Assembly: GCF_003258945.1 (NCBI RefSeq)
Contig: NZ_QLIX01000003.1
Span: forward strand, 62,001 to 126,000
Direction of reading: 5' to 3'
Source of the DNA: Roseicella frigidaeris
GTDB lineage: Bacteria; Pseudomonadota; Alphaproteobacteria; Acetobacterales; Acetobacteraceae
DNA: 64,000 bases
Program-made: the position numbers and the translations under genes
The notes under the pieces: generated by a model
Databases searched by the model: none
What the model was told of the DNA's origin: nothing
What the model saw: the letters and a program-made list of their open reading frames with translations, nothing else
Shown: positions 33,452-42,163 of the stretch, one piece after another
Layout of the letters: the number at the start of each line of letters is the position of its first letter
How positions within the stretch are numbered: the first letter of the stretch is position 1

Positions 33452-35580
33452 GCCGCGCCTCCCGCATCCGCCGGTTGCAAGGTGGCCCGGGCATCGACGG
33501 CGATGCAGCCCTGCCCATCGGCGCGCAGCAGCAGCGGGTTGAGGTCCAGCTCCACCAGCCGCGGCCCGAGATCGGCGGCGAGCCAGGAGAGCCGCACCAG
33601 CGCCTCGGCCGCCGCCGCGGCATCGAGCGGCGGCCGGCCGCGCACGCCCTCGAGCACCGGCCAGAGGCCGAGGCGGCGCAGCATCGCCATCGCATCCTCC
33701 GGCCGCAGCGGCGCCGGGGCGAGCTGCACGTCGCGCAGCACCTCGACCAGCACGCCGCCGGTGCCGACCAGCACCAGCGGGCCGAGCCCGGGCTCGTGCC
33801 GGGCGCCGAGGATCAGCTCCGCCGCGCCGCGCGCCATCTCCTGCACCAGCACGCCTTCGAGCGTCACCGGCGCCGCCTGCAGCGCGGCGAAGGCCTCCCG
33901 CACCGAAGCCGCATCGCCGAGGCCGAGCCGCACCAGGCCGAGATCGCTCTTGTGCACCACGGCCCGGCTGACGCCCTTCAGCACCACCGGGAAGCCGATC
34001 GCCTCGGCCGCCGCCACCGCCTCGGCCTCGGTGGCGACCAGGACCTCGCGCGTCACCGGCAGGCCGTAGGCGGCGACGAGGCGCTTGGTCTCCGCCTCGG
34101 TCAGCGCCCCCGCGCCGCTTCCCTCTGGCAACGGCCCTGCCAGCGGCCCGGCGCCGGGCGGGCGCTGCGGCGGCGGCAGGGCGTGGCGGTCACGCCCCTC
34201 GGCCTCCGCCTCCAGCGCCCGCAGCACCGCCAGCGCCTGCGCCACATGGTCGCAATAGGGGAAGTCGGCCGCCTGCATCGCCGCCCGCGCGGCATCGCCC
34301 ACCTCGCCGGCCATCATCACGTAGAGCAGCGGCCGGCCGCCCTCGCGCGCCAGCGGCGGCAGCAGCGCGGCGCGCCGCGCCATGGCCGGCTGCGTCGTCA
34401 TCGGCACCAGCACGGCGCCGATATCGGGATCGGCCATGAAGGCGCGCAGGCACCCGGCCAGCGCCGCCTCGCTGGTGTTGTCGTGGAAGCTGCCGGTGTC
34501 GAGCGGCAGGTGGACATGGCTCTCCGGCATCCAGCGCGCCATCTCGGCCCGCGTCGCCGGCCCCATCCGCGCCGTGCGCAGGCCGAAGCCGGCCAGCATG
34601 TCGGTGGTCGTCACCGTGCTGCCGCCGGAGGAGGCGACCACGGCGACGCCCATCCCCGGGCGCGGCAGCGGCGGCTGGCGGTCCAGCATGTCGGCGGCGA
34701 GCACCATGATGGCGGGATCGTCGAGCAGCACCGCCCCCGCCGCACGGCAGACCGCAGCGAAGGCGGCATGGCTGCCGGCGAGGCTCGCCGTGTGGCTGCG
34801 CGCCGCCTGCGCCCCGGCCTCGCTGCGCCCGGCCTTGACGCAGAGCACCGGCTTGCCGGCGGCCCGCGCCCGGCGCAGCAGCGGCGCCAGGCGCGCCGGG
34901 TCCTTCAGCCCCTCGACGTAGAGGGTGATGACGCGCGTCGCCGGATCCTCGACGAGGTAGTCGAGGAAGTCGCAGAGCTCGAGATCGGCCTGGTTGCCGA
35001 CCGAGATGCAGCGGCTGAAGCCGGCGCCGTGCCGATGGCCGAGCGAGACCAGCGCCCCCGTCAGCGCGCCCGACTGGCTGACCATGCCGATGCCGCCGGG
35101 CTTCAGCCGCTCCACCTCCAGGGCGAGGGAGGAGGAGAGCATGGCCCGGTCGGTGACGTTGAACAGGCCGAGGCAGTTCGGCCCGACCAGGCGCATGCCG
35201 GCGGCGGCCGCGACCGCCCGCAGCCGGGCCTCCAGCGCCGCCCCCTCGGGCCCGGCATCGGCGAGCTTGCCGGTGATGACGATGCAGGCGCCGACCCCGG
35301 CCGCGGCGCAGGCCTCGATCTCGCGCAGCAGATGCGCGGCGGGGACGGCGAGGACCGCGACATCCACCGGCCCGGGCGCGGCGCCGATGCCGGGCCAGGC
35401 CGTCAGGCCGCGGATCGCCGGGCGGTTCGGGTTGATCGGCAGCAGGCGGCCGGCATAGCCGTGGCGGATCAGGTAGTGGATCACCCTTCCGCCGAATTTC
35501 CCGACATCCTCGGAGGCGCCGATGACCGCGACGGAGCGCGGGTTGACGATATGCGCGATCGGCAGGCGGGCGGGCGGCAT
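33448..35580 (-). CDS. NDP-forming acyl-CoA synthetase (fused alpha/beta, ACD family)
   Basis: 710 residues. A CoA-binding Rossmann domain opens the protein (NPRSVAVIGASEDVGKFGG). The succinyl-CoA-ligase-like region includes VSQSGALTGALVS and AARSHTASLAGSHAAF, with the His expected to be phosphorylated. The C-terminal ATP-grasp domain (from about 470) has GFPVVLKGVSRAVVHKSDLG and VEVLRDVQLAPAPL. Such fused enzymes activate a carboxylic acid to its CoA thioester with ATP or GTP hydrolysed to the diphosphate. First gene of the operon with the Bug protein and enoyl-CoA hydratase. The acid is unknown. Start ATG 35580 fits the family N terminus. Confidence 0.9.
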   Translation of the reverse strand: MPPARLPIAHIVNPRSVAVIGASEDVGKFGGRVIHYLIRHGYAGRLLPINPNRPAIRGLTAWPGIGAAPGPVDVAVLAVPAAHLLREIEACAAAGVGACIVITGKLADAGPEGAALEARLRAVAAAAGMRLVGPNCLGLFNVTDRAMLSSSLALEVERLKPGGIGMVSQSGALTGALVSLGHRHGAGFSRCISVGNQADLELCDFLDYLVEDPATRVITLYVEGLKDPARLAPLLRRARAAGKPVLCVKAGRSEAGAQAARSHTASLAGSHAAFAAVCRAAGAVLLDDPAIMVLAADMLDRQPPLPRPGMGVAVVASSGGSTVTTTDMLAGFGLRTARMGPATRAEMARWMPESHVHLPLDTGSFHDNTSEAALAGCLRAFMADPDIGAVLVPMTTQPAMARRAALLPPLAREGGRPLLYVMMAGEVGDAARAAMQAADFPYCDHVAQALAVLRALEAEAEGRDRHALPPPQRPPGAGPLAGPLPEGSGAGALTEAETKRLVAAYGLPVTREVLVATEAEAVAAAEAIGFPVVLKGVSRAVVHKSDLGLVRLGLGDAASVREAFAALQAAPVTLEGVLVQEMARGAAELILGARHEPGLGPLVLVGTGGVLVEVLRDVQLAPAPLRPEDAMAMLRRLGLWPVLEGVRGRPPLDAAAAAEALVRLSWLAADLGPRLVELDLNPLLLRADGQGCIAVDARATLQPADAGGAA

Positions 35581-35832
35581 GGCGATGGCCTCGGCTGTTT
35601 CCCCATGGCGGGCTGCCTTCGTCGGGCGCCTGCGCGGTGCGGCGCGCACCGGCCGGCTCGATGCCGGCGATGCGCGCCGCTGGAGCTTGGCACGCGCCGG
35701 CGGTGACCGGCCAGACCGGGGCCCTTGGACCAGGGGGCGGCGGCGCCATCGCCCGAGCGCCGGGCGGGTTTTTTCCCGGCGGGGCTTCACTTTCCCGCTC
35801 GAGGCCTCTGATCCACCGCCCCGAAGGGTGAT

Positions 35833-36855
35833 ATGCGGAATCGCATGCCGGACACGCCCGCCCTGCCCCGACGCGCCCCCCGCCCGGACCCCGACCCGCA
35901 TGGGGCCGAGCCGCTGCCGGCGCATGGGCGGATCTACGACAGCGTGCTCGACATCGTCGGCTCGACGCCGCTGGTGCGGCTCGGCCGGCTGAAGGCGGCG
36001 GAGGGGCTGGCGGCCGACCTCGCGATCAAGCTGGAATTCTTCAACCCGCTCGGCTCGGTGAAGGACCGCATCGGTCTCGCCATGGTCGAGGCGGCGGAGC
36101 GCGAGGGGCTGATCGCCCCCGGCCGCTCCACCCTGGTCGAGCCGACCTCGGGCAATACCGGCATCGCGCTGGCCTTCGTCGCCGCCGCCAAGGGCTACCG
36201 GCTGATCGTCGTCATGCCCGATGGCGCGAGCATCGAGCGGCGCAAGATGATCCGGCTGATGGGCGGCGAGGTGGAGCTGACGCCGGCGCGGCGCGGCATG
36301 GCGGGCGCCATCGCCCGGGCCGAGGCGATCGTCGCGGCGACGCCGGGCGCCTGGATGCCGCGGCAATTCGACAACCCCGCCAATCCCGACATCCATGCCG
36401 GCACCACGGCCGAGGAGATCTGGGCAGACAGCGCCGGTCAGGTCGACGCCATCGTCGGCGGCATCGGCACCGGCGGCACCCTCACCGGCATCGCCCGCGC
36501 CCTGAAGCCGCGCCGGCCCGGGCTGCGGGTGATCGGCGTGGAGCCGGCCGAGAGCGCCGTGCTCTCGGGCGACGAACCCGGGCCGCACGGCATCCAGGGC
36601 ATCGGCGCCGGCTTCAAGCCGACGGTGCTCGACCTCGAGCGGCTCGATGCCGTGCTCCGCGTCGGCGAGCGGGACGCCATCGCCGCGGCGCGGCGCTGCG
36701 CCCAGCTCGAGGGGCTGCCGGTCGGCATCTCCTCCGGCGCCATGCTGCACGCCGCGCTGCAGGTGGCGCGCGAGATGCCCGGCGGCCTGGTCGTCGGGAT
36801 CGCGCCCTCCTTCGCCGAGCGCTATCTCTCCACCGAGCTCTTCGCCGGCCTCTGA
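35833..36855 (+). CDS. cysK: Cysteine synthase A (O-acetylserine sulfhydrylase)
   Basis: 340 residues, with about 30 extra N-terminal residues compared with CysK. The PLP lysine is Lys77 in GSVKDRIG. TSGNTGIAL binds the substrate carboxylate and GGIGTGGTLTGI the phosphate; SSGAM completes the site. It makes L-cysteine from O-acetylserine and sulfide in the cytosol. ATG 35833 lies 5 bases after AAGGG; ATG 35845 is possible. It is divergent from the acyl-CoA synthetase across a 252-base gap without a recognisable riboswitch. A cupin gene follows after 56 bases. Confidence 0.9.
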   Translation: MRNRMPDTPALPRRAPRPDPDPHGAEPLPAHGRIYDSVLDIVGSTPLVRLGRLKAAEGLAADLAIKLEFFNPLGSVKDRIGLAMVEAAEREGLIAPGRSTLVEPTSGNTGIALAFVAAAKGYRLIVVMPDGASIERRKMIRLMGGEVELTPARRGMAGAIARAEAIVAATPGAWMPRQFDNPANPDIHAGTTAEEIWADSAGQVDAIVGGIGTGGTLTGIARALKPRRPGLRVIGVEPAESAVLSGDEPGPHGIQGIGAGFKPTVLDLERLDAVLRVGERDAIAAARRCAQLEGLPVGISSGAMLHAALQVAREMPGGLVVGIAPSFAERYLSTELFAGL

Positions 36856-36911
36856 GCTGGCGGGGGGCCGCCCGCATCCCGGCCGCGAGGCCGCATCCCG
36901 GAGGACAGCCC

Positions 36912-37409
36912 ATGCCGCATGACGGCCACCACAGCCACGACGCCCCGCCCGATGGCTGGAAGCACACGGGCGTGCGGGTGATCCCGGGCGACCAGCTCGA
37001 CACCAACACCGCGCAGACCCCGGGCATGAACCGCGCCGCCGCGATCAACGCCGCCCGCGTGGGCGCGCAGAAGATCTGGGCCGGCACGGTGCACATCCAC
37101 CCCAACGCCAAGACCGGGGCACATCACCACGGCGAGCTGGAGAGCGTGATCTACATCGTCTCCGGCCGCGCCCGCATGCGCTGGGGGGAGAAGCTGGAAT
37201 TCGTCGCCGAGGCCGGGCCGGGCGACTTCATCTTCGTCCCGCCCTTCGTGCCGCACCAGGAGATCAACGCCTCCACCGACGAGACGCTGCGCTGCGTCCT
37301 CGTCCGCTCCGACAACGAGGCGGTGGTGGTGAACCTCGACATCGAGCCGGTGGAGAAGCCGGAGCAGGTGCTCTGGATCGACCCGATCCACAAGACCGGC
37401 GGCGTCTGA
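36912..37409 (+). CDS. Cupin-domain protein
   Basis: 165 residues. The single cupin has motif 1 (PNAKTGAHHHGELESVIYIV, with His, His and Glu metal ligands) and motif 2 (GDFIFVPPFVPHQEIN). The His-rich N terminus (MPHDGHHSHD) may bind metal. The function is not set by sequence; it may be a small dioxygenase, isomerase or sensor. It follows cysK on the same strand and is likely co-transcribed. A perfect hairpin follows its stop. Confidence 0.85.
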   Translation: MPHDGHHSHDAPPDGWKHTGVRVIPGDQLDTNTAQTPGMNRAAAINAARVGAQKIWAGTVHIHPNAKTGAHHHGELESVIYIVSGRARMRWGEKLEFVAEAGPGDFIFVPPFVPHQEINASTDETLRCVLVRSDNEAVVVNLDIEPVEKPEQVLWIDPIHKTGGV

Positions 37410-37420
37410 CGCCGATGCGC

Positions 37421-37440
37421 GTCCGGCGGCATCGCCGGAC
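37421..37440 (+). terminator. Hairpin downstream of the cupin gene
   Basis: GTCCGGCG-GCAT-CGCCGGAC forms a perfect 8-bp stem with a 4-base loop, 11 bases past the stop. No T tract. It would end the cysK-cupin transcript. Confidence 0.5.
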
Positions 37441-37482
37441 CGGATGACAGGCCGGCGGGGCGGCGCGAGCGGCCCCGCTGGC

Positions 37483-37647
37483 TCAGACGCAGCCGTGCAG
37501 GGCGAAGATCGCGGCCGTGGTCACCGCCTCGTCGGGCGGCGGCTCGGCCGGCGCCGCGGCGGCGAGGGCGAGGGCGGCCGCGAAGGTCAGCAGCAGCGCC
37601 GCCTCGACCGGCGGCAGCGGCAGGGCGAGCAGCAGGGCCGGGCTCAT
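37483..37647 (-). CDS. Possible small hydrophobic protein
   Basis: 54 residues from ATG 37647. There is one long hydrophobic run (VEAALLLTFAAALALAAAAP) after a leucine-rich start, then an acidic tail ending LHGCV. The pattern fits a single-pass or signal-anchored peptide, and the frame sits alone in the 388-base gap 37410-37797. Coding potential is hard to judge in GC-rich alanine/leucine sequence, and it may be spurious. An AT-rich palindrome lies about 120 bases upstream. Confidence 0.3.
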   Translation of the reverse strand: MSPALLLALPLPPVEAALLLTFAAALALAAAAPAEPPPDEAVTTAAIFALHGCV

Positions 37648-37764
37648 CGCCGGCGGCCCCGGCGGCAGGCGGCGCTCCAGGCAACAAGCAGGGATAGGCT
37701 GGCAGGCATCGGCGTCTCCGCCGGCGCTGAGCCGGCATGGCGCCATGATTCACGCCATCGGCGC

Positions 37765-37787
37765 GTGCGTCAATATATTGAACGCAC
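37765..37787. promoter_or_regulatory. AT-rich palindrome, possible operator
   Basis: The 12-bp perfect palindrome TCAATATATTGA (37770-37781) is flanked by GTGCG and CGCAC, with one extra base on one side. Such an AT core stands out in this genome and looks like a repressor site or promoter. It lies between the end of the HemD-like gene and the small hydrophobic reading frame; the gene it serves is unclear. Confidence 0.4.
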
Positions 37788-37797
37788 ACCCATCGCA

Positions 37798-38646
37798 TTA
37801 AGCCCGCACATCGGGCGGCGCGCCCATCGCGGATAGGATGGCATTCACCATCGGTTTCATGTGGAAACTCTCCGCCGGCATCACCGCCACCCGGCCGCCG
37901 GCCGCCTCCAGCGCCTCCCCCACCAGCGGCCCGACCGCGGCGAGGCGGGTCTGGGCGAAGGCCTCGCGCAGCCGCTCCGGCGTGGCGAGGCCGCTCAGCC
38001 GCCGCACCTGCGGGGTGGAGGTGAAGACCGCGAGGTCGATCCGCCCCGCCGCCATCTCCTCCAGCATCGCCAGCACCCGGGCGTCGTCCTCCCGGGTCGC
38101 ATAGGCATAGGGCAGCACCGGATCCGGCTCGGCCCCGGCGCCGCGCAGGAAATCCAGCAGCGCGTGGTTCGGGTTGTCCGGGTAGAGCTGCACGCCGACC
38201 CGCCGGCCGCGCAGGTCCTCGGCCGCGAGGCTGGCGATGACGCCGGCCGTGGTCGGCTCGGCGGCGGCGAGGTCGGAGCCGAGGCCGATGCTGCGCAGCC
38301 GCGCCTGCGGCTTCGGCCCGCGGGTGATGCGCCGCACGCCCGCCAGCGCGGCGCGGAACTCGGCCTCGATCCCCGCCCGCTGCGCCAGGCCGAGCAGGCG
38401 CGACAGCCCCTCCCCGGTCAGCAGGATGAGGTCGTCGGGCGGCGTTGCGACGAAGCGGCGCAGCCAGGCTTCGACCGGCGCCGGATCGGGCGCATCGACG
38501 ATGGCGACCAGCGGGCAGCGCAGCGCCTCGGCGCCGTGCCGCTCCAGCATCCGCGCCAGCACCTCCAGCTCCCGCGTCTCCGGCACCATCACCCGCTTGC
38601 CGGCCAGGGGCCCCTCGCCGGCCCCCGCGCTGCGCGCCTCGCTCAT
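37798..38646 (-). CDS. HemD-like protein (uroporphyrinogen-III synthase family)
   Basis: 282 residues. It starts [20 protein letters not shown], the usual HEM4 entry (RVLVTR...), and contains a [17 protein letters not shown] block, a second Rossmann-like half with [12 protein letters not shown], and [10 protein letters not shown] near the C terminus. Uroporphyrinogen-III synthase closes hydroxymethylbilane to uroporphyrinogen III. Sequence conservation in this family is low, and no other heme gene is near, so it may be a divergent paralogue such as those linked to nitrate assimilation or signalling. It overlaps the glutamine amidotransferase gene by four bases, which suggests coupled translation. 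Confidence 0.75.
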   Translation of the reverse strand: MSEARSAGAGEGPLAGKRVMVPETRELEVLARMLERHGAEALRCPLVAIVDAPDPAPVEAWLRRFVATPPDDLILLTGEGLSRLLGLAQRAGIEAEFRAALAGVRRITRGPKPQARLRSIGLGSDLAAAEPTTAGVIASLAAEDLRGRRVGVQLYPDNPNHALLDFLRGAGAEPDPVLPYAYATREDDARVLAMLEEMAAGRIDLAVFTSTPQVRRLSGLATPERLREAFAQTRLAAVGPLVGEALEAAGGRVAVMPAESFHMKPMVNAILSAMGAPPDVRA

Positions 38647-39452
38647 GCCGCCATGTCCCTCACCGGCGGGGAGGCGCGCCGCCGCGGCAGCGGCACGGGC
38701 TCCCCATCGCGAAACACCACGGTGCGGCCGGGTTCCATCACCGTCCAGGCCTCGTCGCGGGTGAGCGGCCGGGTGGCGACCACGGTGACGACATCCTCCG
38801 GCGTGGTCTCCTGCTCGAAATTCACCGTCAGGTCCTCGTCCACCAGCGTGGCCGGGCCGAAGGGGGCGCGCCGCGTCAGCCAGGCGAGCTTCGTGCTGCA
38901 ATGGCAATAGAGGCTGCGCCCGTCCGAGAGCAGCATGTTGAAGACGCCGAGCGTGGCCAGCCGCCGCGCCAGCGCCTCCACCGCCGCGGCCAGGGCGCGC
39001 GCCTTCGGCGGCGCCGGGAAGCGCTGGCGGAGCTGCTCCAGCAGCCAGCAGAAGGCGTGCTCGCTGTCGGTCGTGCCGATCGGCGCGAAGGCGCCGAGGC
39101 GCCAGCGCTTCACCCCCTTGAGCTGGCCGTTATGCGCGAAGCTCCAGGGCCGGCCCCAGAGTTCGCGCTGGAAGGGATGGGTGTTCTCGAGCGCCATGCG
39201 GCCGCGATTGGCGCGGCGGATATGACTGATGACGATGCGGCTCTTGATCGGGTGGCGGCGGACGAATTGCGCCACCTCGGACCGCGCCGAGGGGTGCGGG
39301 TCATGGAAGCTGCGGCAGCCCTTGTCCTCGTAGAAGGCGATGCCCCAGCCATCGGCATGCGGCCCGGTCTGGCCGCCGCGGCGCATCAGCCCGGCGAAGC
39401 TGAAGCAGATATCGGTCGGGACATTGGCGCTCATGCCGAGGAGTTCGCACAT
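38643..39452 (-). CDS. Class II glutamine amidotransferase (YafJ-like)
   Basis: 269 residues. The start at 39452 places Cys2 ([10 protein letters not shown]) as the Ntn nucleophile exposed after Met removal; the frame is open upstream but that would bury it. [21 protein letters not shown] and FAHNGQLKG are the conserved class II blocks that hold glutamine. There is no synthase domain, so the ammonia acceptor is unknown. YafJ-type proteins are free-standing cytosolic amidohydrolases. First gene of a two-gene unit with the HemD-like protein. Confidence 0.9.
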   Translation of the reverse strand: MCELLGMSANVPTDICFSFAGLMRRGGQTGPHADGWGIAFYEDKGCRSFHDPHPSARSEVAQFVRRHPIKSRIVISHIRRANRGRMALENTHPFQRELWGRPWSFAHNGQLKGVKRWRLGAFAPIGTTDSEHAFCWLLEQLRQRFPAPPKARALAAAVEALARRLATLGVFNMLLSDGRSLYCHCSTKLAWLTRRAPFGPATLVDEDLTVNFEQETTPEDVVTVVATRPLTRDEAWTVMEPGRTVVFRDGEPVPLPRRRASPPVRDMAA

Positions 39453-39579
39453 GCCGGGGACGCTAGAGCAGATGAGGGCCGGGCGTGAACGCCCCCCGGG
39501 GCGAATTCGGCGTCGCGCAGCGGCCGCGGGGCGGCGCGGCGCCGCCGGATTCGGACAAAGCCCCCGCACGGCCCGCGGC

Positions 39580-40185
39580 TCACGGCTCGGCCCAGCGGCG
39601 GTGCCAGGGCTTGCCGGCATAGAAGCGCATCACCTTGAGCCAGAGCCGGGCGCGCCGGCGCGGCAGGGCCAAGGGGGCGGCGCGGTGGCGGGCGAGCAGG
39701 GCGGCCAGCCCCGCCTCCGCCCAGCGGAACCAGGCGGGGCGGCAGAGATACATCGGCAGCACCGGCAGGGCGCTGAGCAGGCCGAGCCGTTCCGCCGCCT
39801 CGGCCGCCGGCAGGCCGAGCACCCGCATGGCGCGGCGGGCGGCGCGGACCAGGAAGAACTCGATCCGCCGCAGCGCGGGCGGCGCATCCGGCGCGGCGCA
39901 GGCGGCGAGCAGGCGCATCCAGAGCCCGGCCTGGGCGAGGCGGCGGAAATGCCGGCTGACGGTATCCGGCCGGCCATAGGCCTCGGGCAGGCTGCGCCAG
40001 GGCTGGCCGGAGGCGGCGACGAGGAACATGGCATCGATCCGGCCGCGGGCATCGGCGAGCGGGCGGCCCTGATGCGGGGTGACGGCGCGGAGATGCGGGG
40101 CGATGGCGGCCCAGGCGGCATCGGTGAGCGGGGCCCAGGGGCGGCGGGGGGTGTAGTGGCGGTGGGAGGGGGGCGGGAGGGGCAT
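39580..40185 (-). CDS. Transposase-derived DUF4096 protein lacking the DDE domain
   Basis: 201 residues. Residues about 15-90 match the helix-turn-helix entry domain of IS5-type transposases: [49 protein letters not shown] and [14 protein letters not shown]. The catalytic DDE half does not follow; instead there is a GC-rich basic tail ([21 protein letters not shown]). It keeps host codon use and an open frame, so it may be a domesticated DNA-binding protein, not a fresh insertion. No inverted repeats are evident at its ends. It borders the AT-rich patch. Confidence 0.7.
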   Translation of the reverse strand: MPLPPPSHRHYTPRRPWAPLTDAAWAAIAPHLRAVTPHQGRPLADARGRIDAMFLVAASGQPWRSLPEAYGRPDTVSRHFRRLAQAGLWMRLLAACAAPDAPPALRRIEFFLVRAARRAMRVLGLPAAEAAERLGLLSALPVLPMYLCRPAWFRWAEAGLAALLARHRAAPLALPRRRARLWLKVMRFYAGKPWHRRWAEP

Positions 40186-40427
40186 CCGAGGGCCTCCGGC
40201 GGGGGGCGGGGCCGGGGAGGATGGAGGAATTTTTTCTTAGATGCAAGGAAAATGGACTCGATGCTGTGATTGCTCACACAACCGCTTTCAGACGCAGTGA
40301 CGGTCAGAAGGGCCCTACTCTGATGCGAGTCTGATGCAAGCCCTCAAATATCCCTGCTCCTGGAGGCACGATTGAGCCAGTTTGCCTCCCCTAGAATCAA
40401 ATATGATTGAGATACAAACATCAGATG

Positions 40428-41309
40428 TTACAATACAGATGCCAGATGCTGCATGAATACCTTGGTCGCATTAAATGCATCCTCAGCTTCTTCCTGATTG
40501 TAGGATTTCTTTGGGTGTGCGGTCTTTGTACGATAGGCACGATTCACGCTATGAAGCAGCGCATGCAATTTGTACCACTCATCTTGAACTTGCCCCTTAG
40601 GCAGAGCGTCTATCTTGGGCTTGATGTTCGCAACTATAAGACCCCATGCAAGCGTTTCGCCGTTTTTATCTTGAACCGTAGCGGAAATTTTTCGCCCTGC
40701 TTCAACGACAGCAATCTCCATCGCTCTCATCAAATGAAATACCGAAGCAGTATAACGCCCAAAGGCCAAGCATTTCCCGGCTTCACTAATCTCCTCAATA
40801 GCATCCAAAAATTTTATCTCCACTTCTTCACCAAATAGTAAAACTGCATATTCATAATACCTAGCTTTGCTAGTCGGCAGCGCGAATAACTTCTTACCGG
40901 AGAGTTCATCGTGGAGCCGAGAGCTGATCTGCTCGAAACTTCTTGCAACGTCTTCAAAGGTTATTGTGCTAGATCTGGAAAGTTTGGTTAAGAGCCTTTG
41001 CACCTCGGCATTGGTGATGTTAGCGTCCAAAGCACGCAAGCAATCCTGTAATTCCTTGATTCGGTCACACATGCTCGCACGCAGGTCAGCGGGCACGTCG
41101 TTTTTGTATTCTTTCGCATTCGAACAATGGCAACGCCGCTCAAATTCAGCCAGGTTTATAACACTATTCATTAACTGAGTGACGTTGTAGAAAGTACCTG
41201 CATTCAGCTTCAGCATGTTCAAAATGCTCCGCGCCCGTCGTCCGCGCCGGGCAAACATCCACGATGGGAGTCTTAGCAAACCCTCCCAGCCAATCAGTAT
41301 GGCAAGCAC
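40428..41309 (-). CDS. Hypothetical protein, HEPN-like C terminus, foreign base composition
   Basis: 293 residues from ATG 41309, or 262 from ATG 41216, which has GGAG about 10 bases upstream. Base composition is far more AT-rich than every neighbour, and the codons use many A/T third positions. The chain is alpha-helical, with RSSTITFEDVARSFEQISSR in the middle. The C-terminal half reads like a HEPN domain: TASVFHLMRAMEIAV, then RTKTAHP (Arg260-x4-His265) in HSVNRAYRTKTAHPKKSY. HEPN proteins are often RNases in toxin, abortive-infection or CRISPR-linked systems. The exact function is not recognised. Confidence 0.7.
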   Translation of the reverse strand: MLAILIGWEGLLRLPSWMFARRGRRARSILNMLKLNAGTFYNVTQLMNSVINLAEFERRCHCSNAKEYKNDVPADLRASMCDRIKELQDCLRALDANITNAEVQRLLTKLSRSSTITFEDVARSFEQISSRLHDELSGKKLFALPTSKARYYEYAVLLFGEEVEIKFLDAIEEISEAGKCLAFGRYTASVFHLMRAMEIAVVEAGRKISATVQDKNGETLAWGLIVANIKPKIDALPKGQVQDEWYKLHALLHSVNRAYRTKTAHPKKSYNQEEAEDAFNATKVFMQHLASVL

Positions 41310-41369
41310 AATACTAGGAAGACAGGCTTAGGCGACAGCAGGAATTGCTTATCGCTTTCACGCCTCTTA

Positions 41370-41390
41370 GACTGGTCGAATCAACTAGTC
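41370..41390 (+). promoter_or_regulatory. Imperfect inverted repeat upstream of antitoxin gene
   Basis: GACTGGT-CGAATCA-ACTAGTC, 21 bases with one mismatch between arms, ends 8 bases before the antitoxin ATG (41399). Phd/VapB-type antitoxins repress their own operon by binding such repeats. The surrounding DNA is AT-richer than usual. Confidence 0.4.
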
Positions 41391-41398
41391 GAAACCCC

Positions 41399-41659
41399 AT
41401 GCCTACCCGCGAGATCCAGGCCTCCGAGGCCAAGACCCACCTGCCCCGCCTGCTCGACGAGGTCGAGCGCGGCGAGACCATCGTCATCACCCGCCATGGC
41501 CGCCCCATCGCCCGCCTTGTGCCCGAGACCGGCGGCCGCGCGGCGGAGGTCGCCCGGGCGGTCGAGGGCCTGCGGGCGCTACGCCGCGCCATCGCCCGGC
41601 GCGGCGAGTCGCTCTCCTGGGAGGAGCTGAAGGCCTTCCGCGATATCGGCCGCCGATGA
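41399..41659 (+). CDS. Phd/YefM-family antitoxin
   Basis: 86 residues from ATG 41399. The N-terminal domain REIQASEAKTHLPRLLDEVE followed by GETIVITRHGRPIARLVP is the classical Phd/YefM DNA-binding fold. The charged C-terminal part (from about 50) would wrap around the toxin. It overlaps the PIN-toxin start by four bases, the usual order and coupling for type II pairs. It probably autoregulates through the inverted repeat just upstream. Confidence 0.9.
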   Translation: MPTREIQASEAKTHLPRLLDEVERGETIVITRHGRPIARLVPETGGRAAEVARAVEGLRALRRAIARRGESLSWEELKAFRDIGRR

Positions 41660-42069
41660 CCCATTGCGTCCTCGACAGCTCGGCCGCGCTCGCCTGGGTG
41701 CTGCCGGGCGAGGGAAGCGAGGCGGCCGACGCCCTGCTCGACGCGGTGGCCGCCGAGGGCGCGGCGGCGCCGGGGCTCTGGCCGCTCGAGGTCGCCAACG
41801 TGCTGCTGCAGGTGGAGAAGGCGCGGCGGATCACGCCGGAGGAGCGGCGGCGCGCGCTCGCCACGCTGGCGGCGCTGCCGGTCCGGATCGACCCGGACAC
41901 CGCCGCCGAGGCCTGGGGCCGCAGCCTCGGCCTCGCCGAGGCGCAGGGCCTCACCCTCTACGATGCCTGCTACCTGGAACTGGCGCTGCGCCTGGCCCTG
42001 CCGCTGGCCTCACTGGACCGGAAGTTGCGGCAGGCGGCCGTGGCGGCGGGGGTGGTGCTGCTGGGGTAG
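41656..42069 (+). CDS. vapC: VapC-type PIN-domain ribonuclease toxin
   Basis: 137 residues with a complete acidic site: Asp7 (CVLDSSA), Glu45 (PLEVANVL), Asp103 (LYDACYLELA) and Asp121 (SLDRKL). VapC toxins are Mg-dependent endoribonucleases that cut tRNA or rRNA and stop translation when the antitoxin is lost. Its codons match the host genome, unlike the AT-rich gene next door, so the pair is either native or well ameliorated. Confidence 0.92.
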   Translation: MTHCVLDSSAALAWVLPGEGSEAADALLDAVAAEGAAAPGLWPLEVANVLLQVEKARRITPEERRRALATLAALPVRIDPDTAAEAWGRSLGLAEAQGLTLYDACYLELALRLALPLASLDRKLRQAAVAAGVVLLG

Positions 42070-42163
42070 CGCGCATCCCGTGGCGCCGTGCATTTTGCCA
42101 CAGGCCCGCCGGCCAGGCCCAGGCCAGGGAGGCCAGGTTGCGACGCCGCAGGAGACGCCCGTC

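Noticed and set aside
35581-35832. A possible SAM or T-box riboswitch upstream of cysK
   Set aside because: I looked for the conserved cores and paired stems and saw none; only a simple ribosome-binding site precedes the gene.
37444-37836. A plus-strand 130-codon frame in the gap after the cupin gene
   Set aside because: Arginine/glycine-rich shadow sequence that runs through the hairpin and the AT palindrome, with no ribosome-binding site or family match.
40407-40838. A plus-strand 143-codon frame in the AT-rich patch
   Set aside because: It lies antisense to the HEPN-like gene, whose frame is longer, is continuous across the patch and has a recognisable motif.
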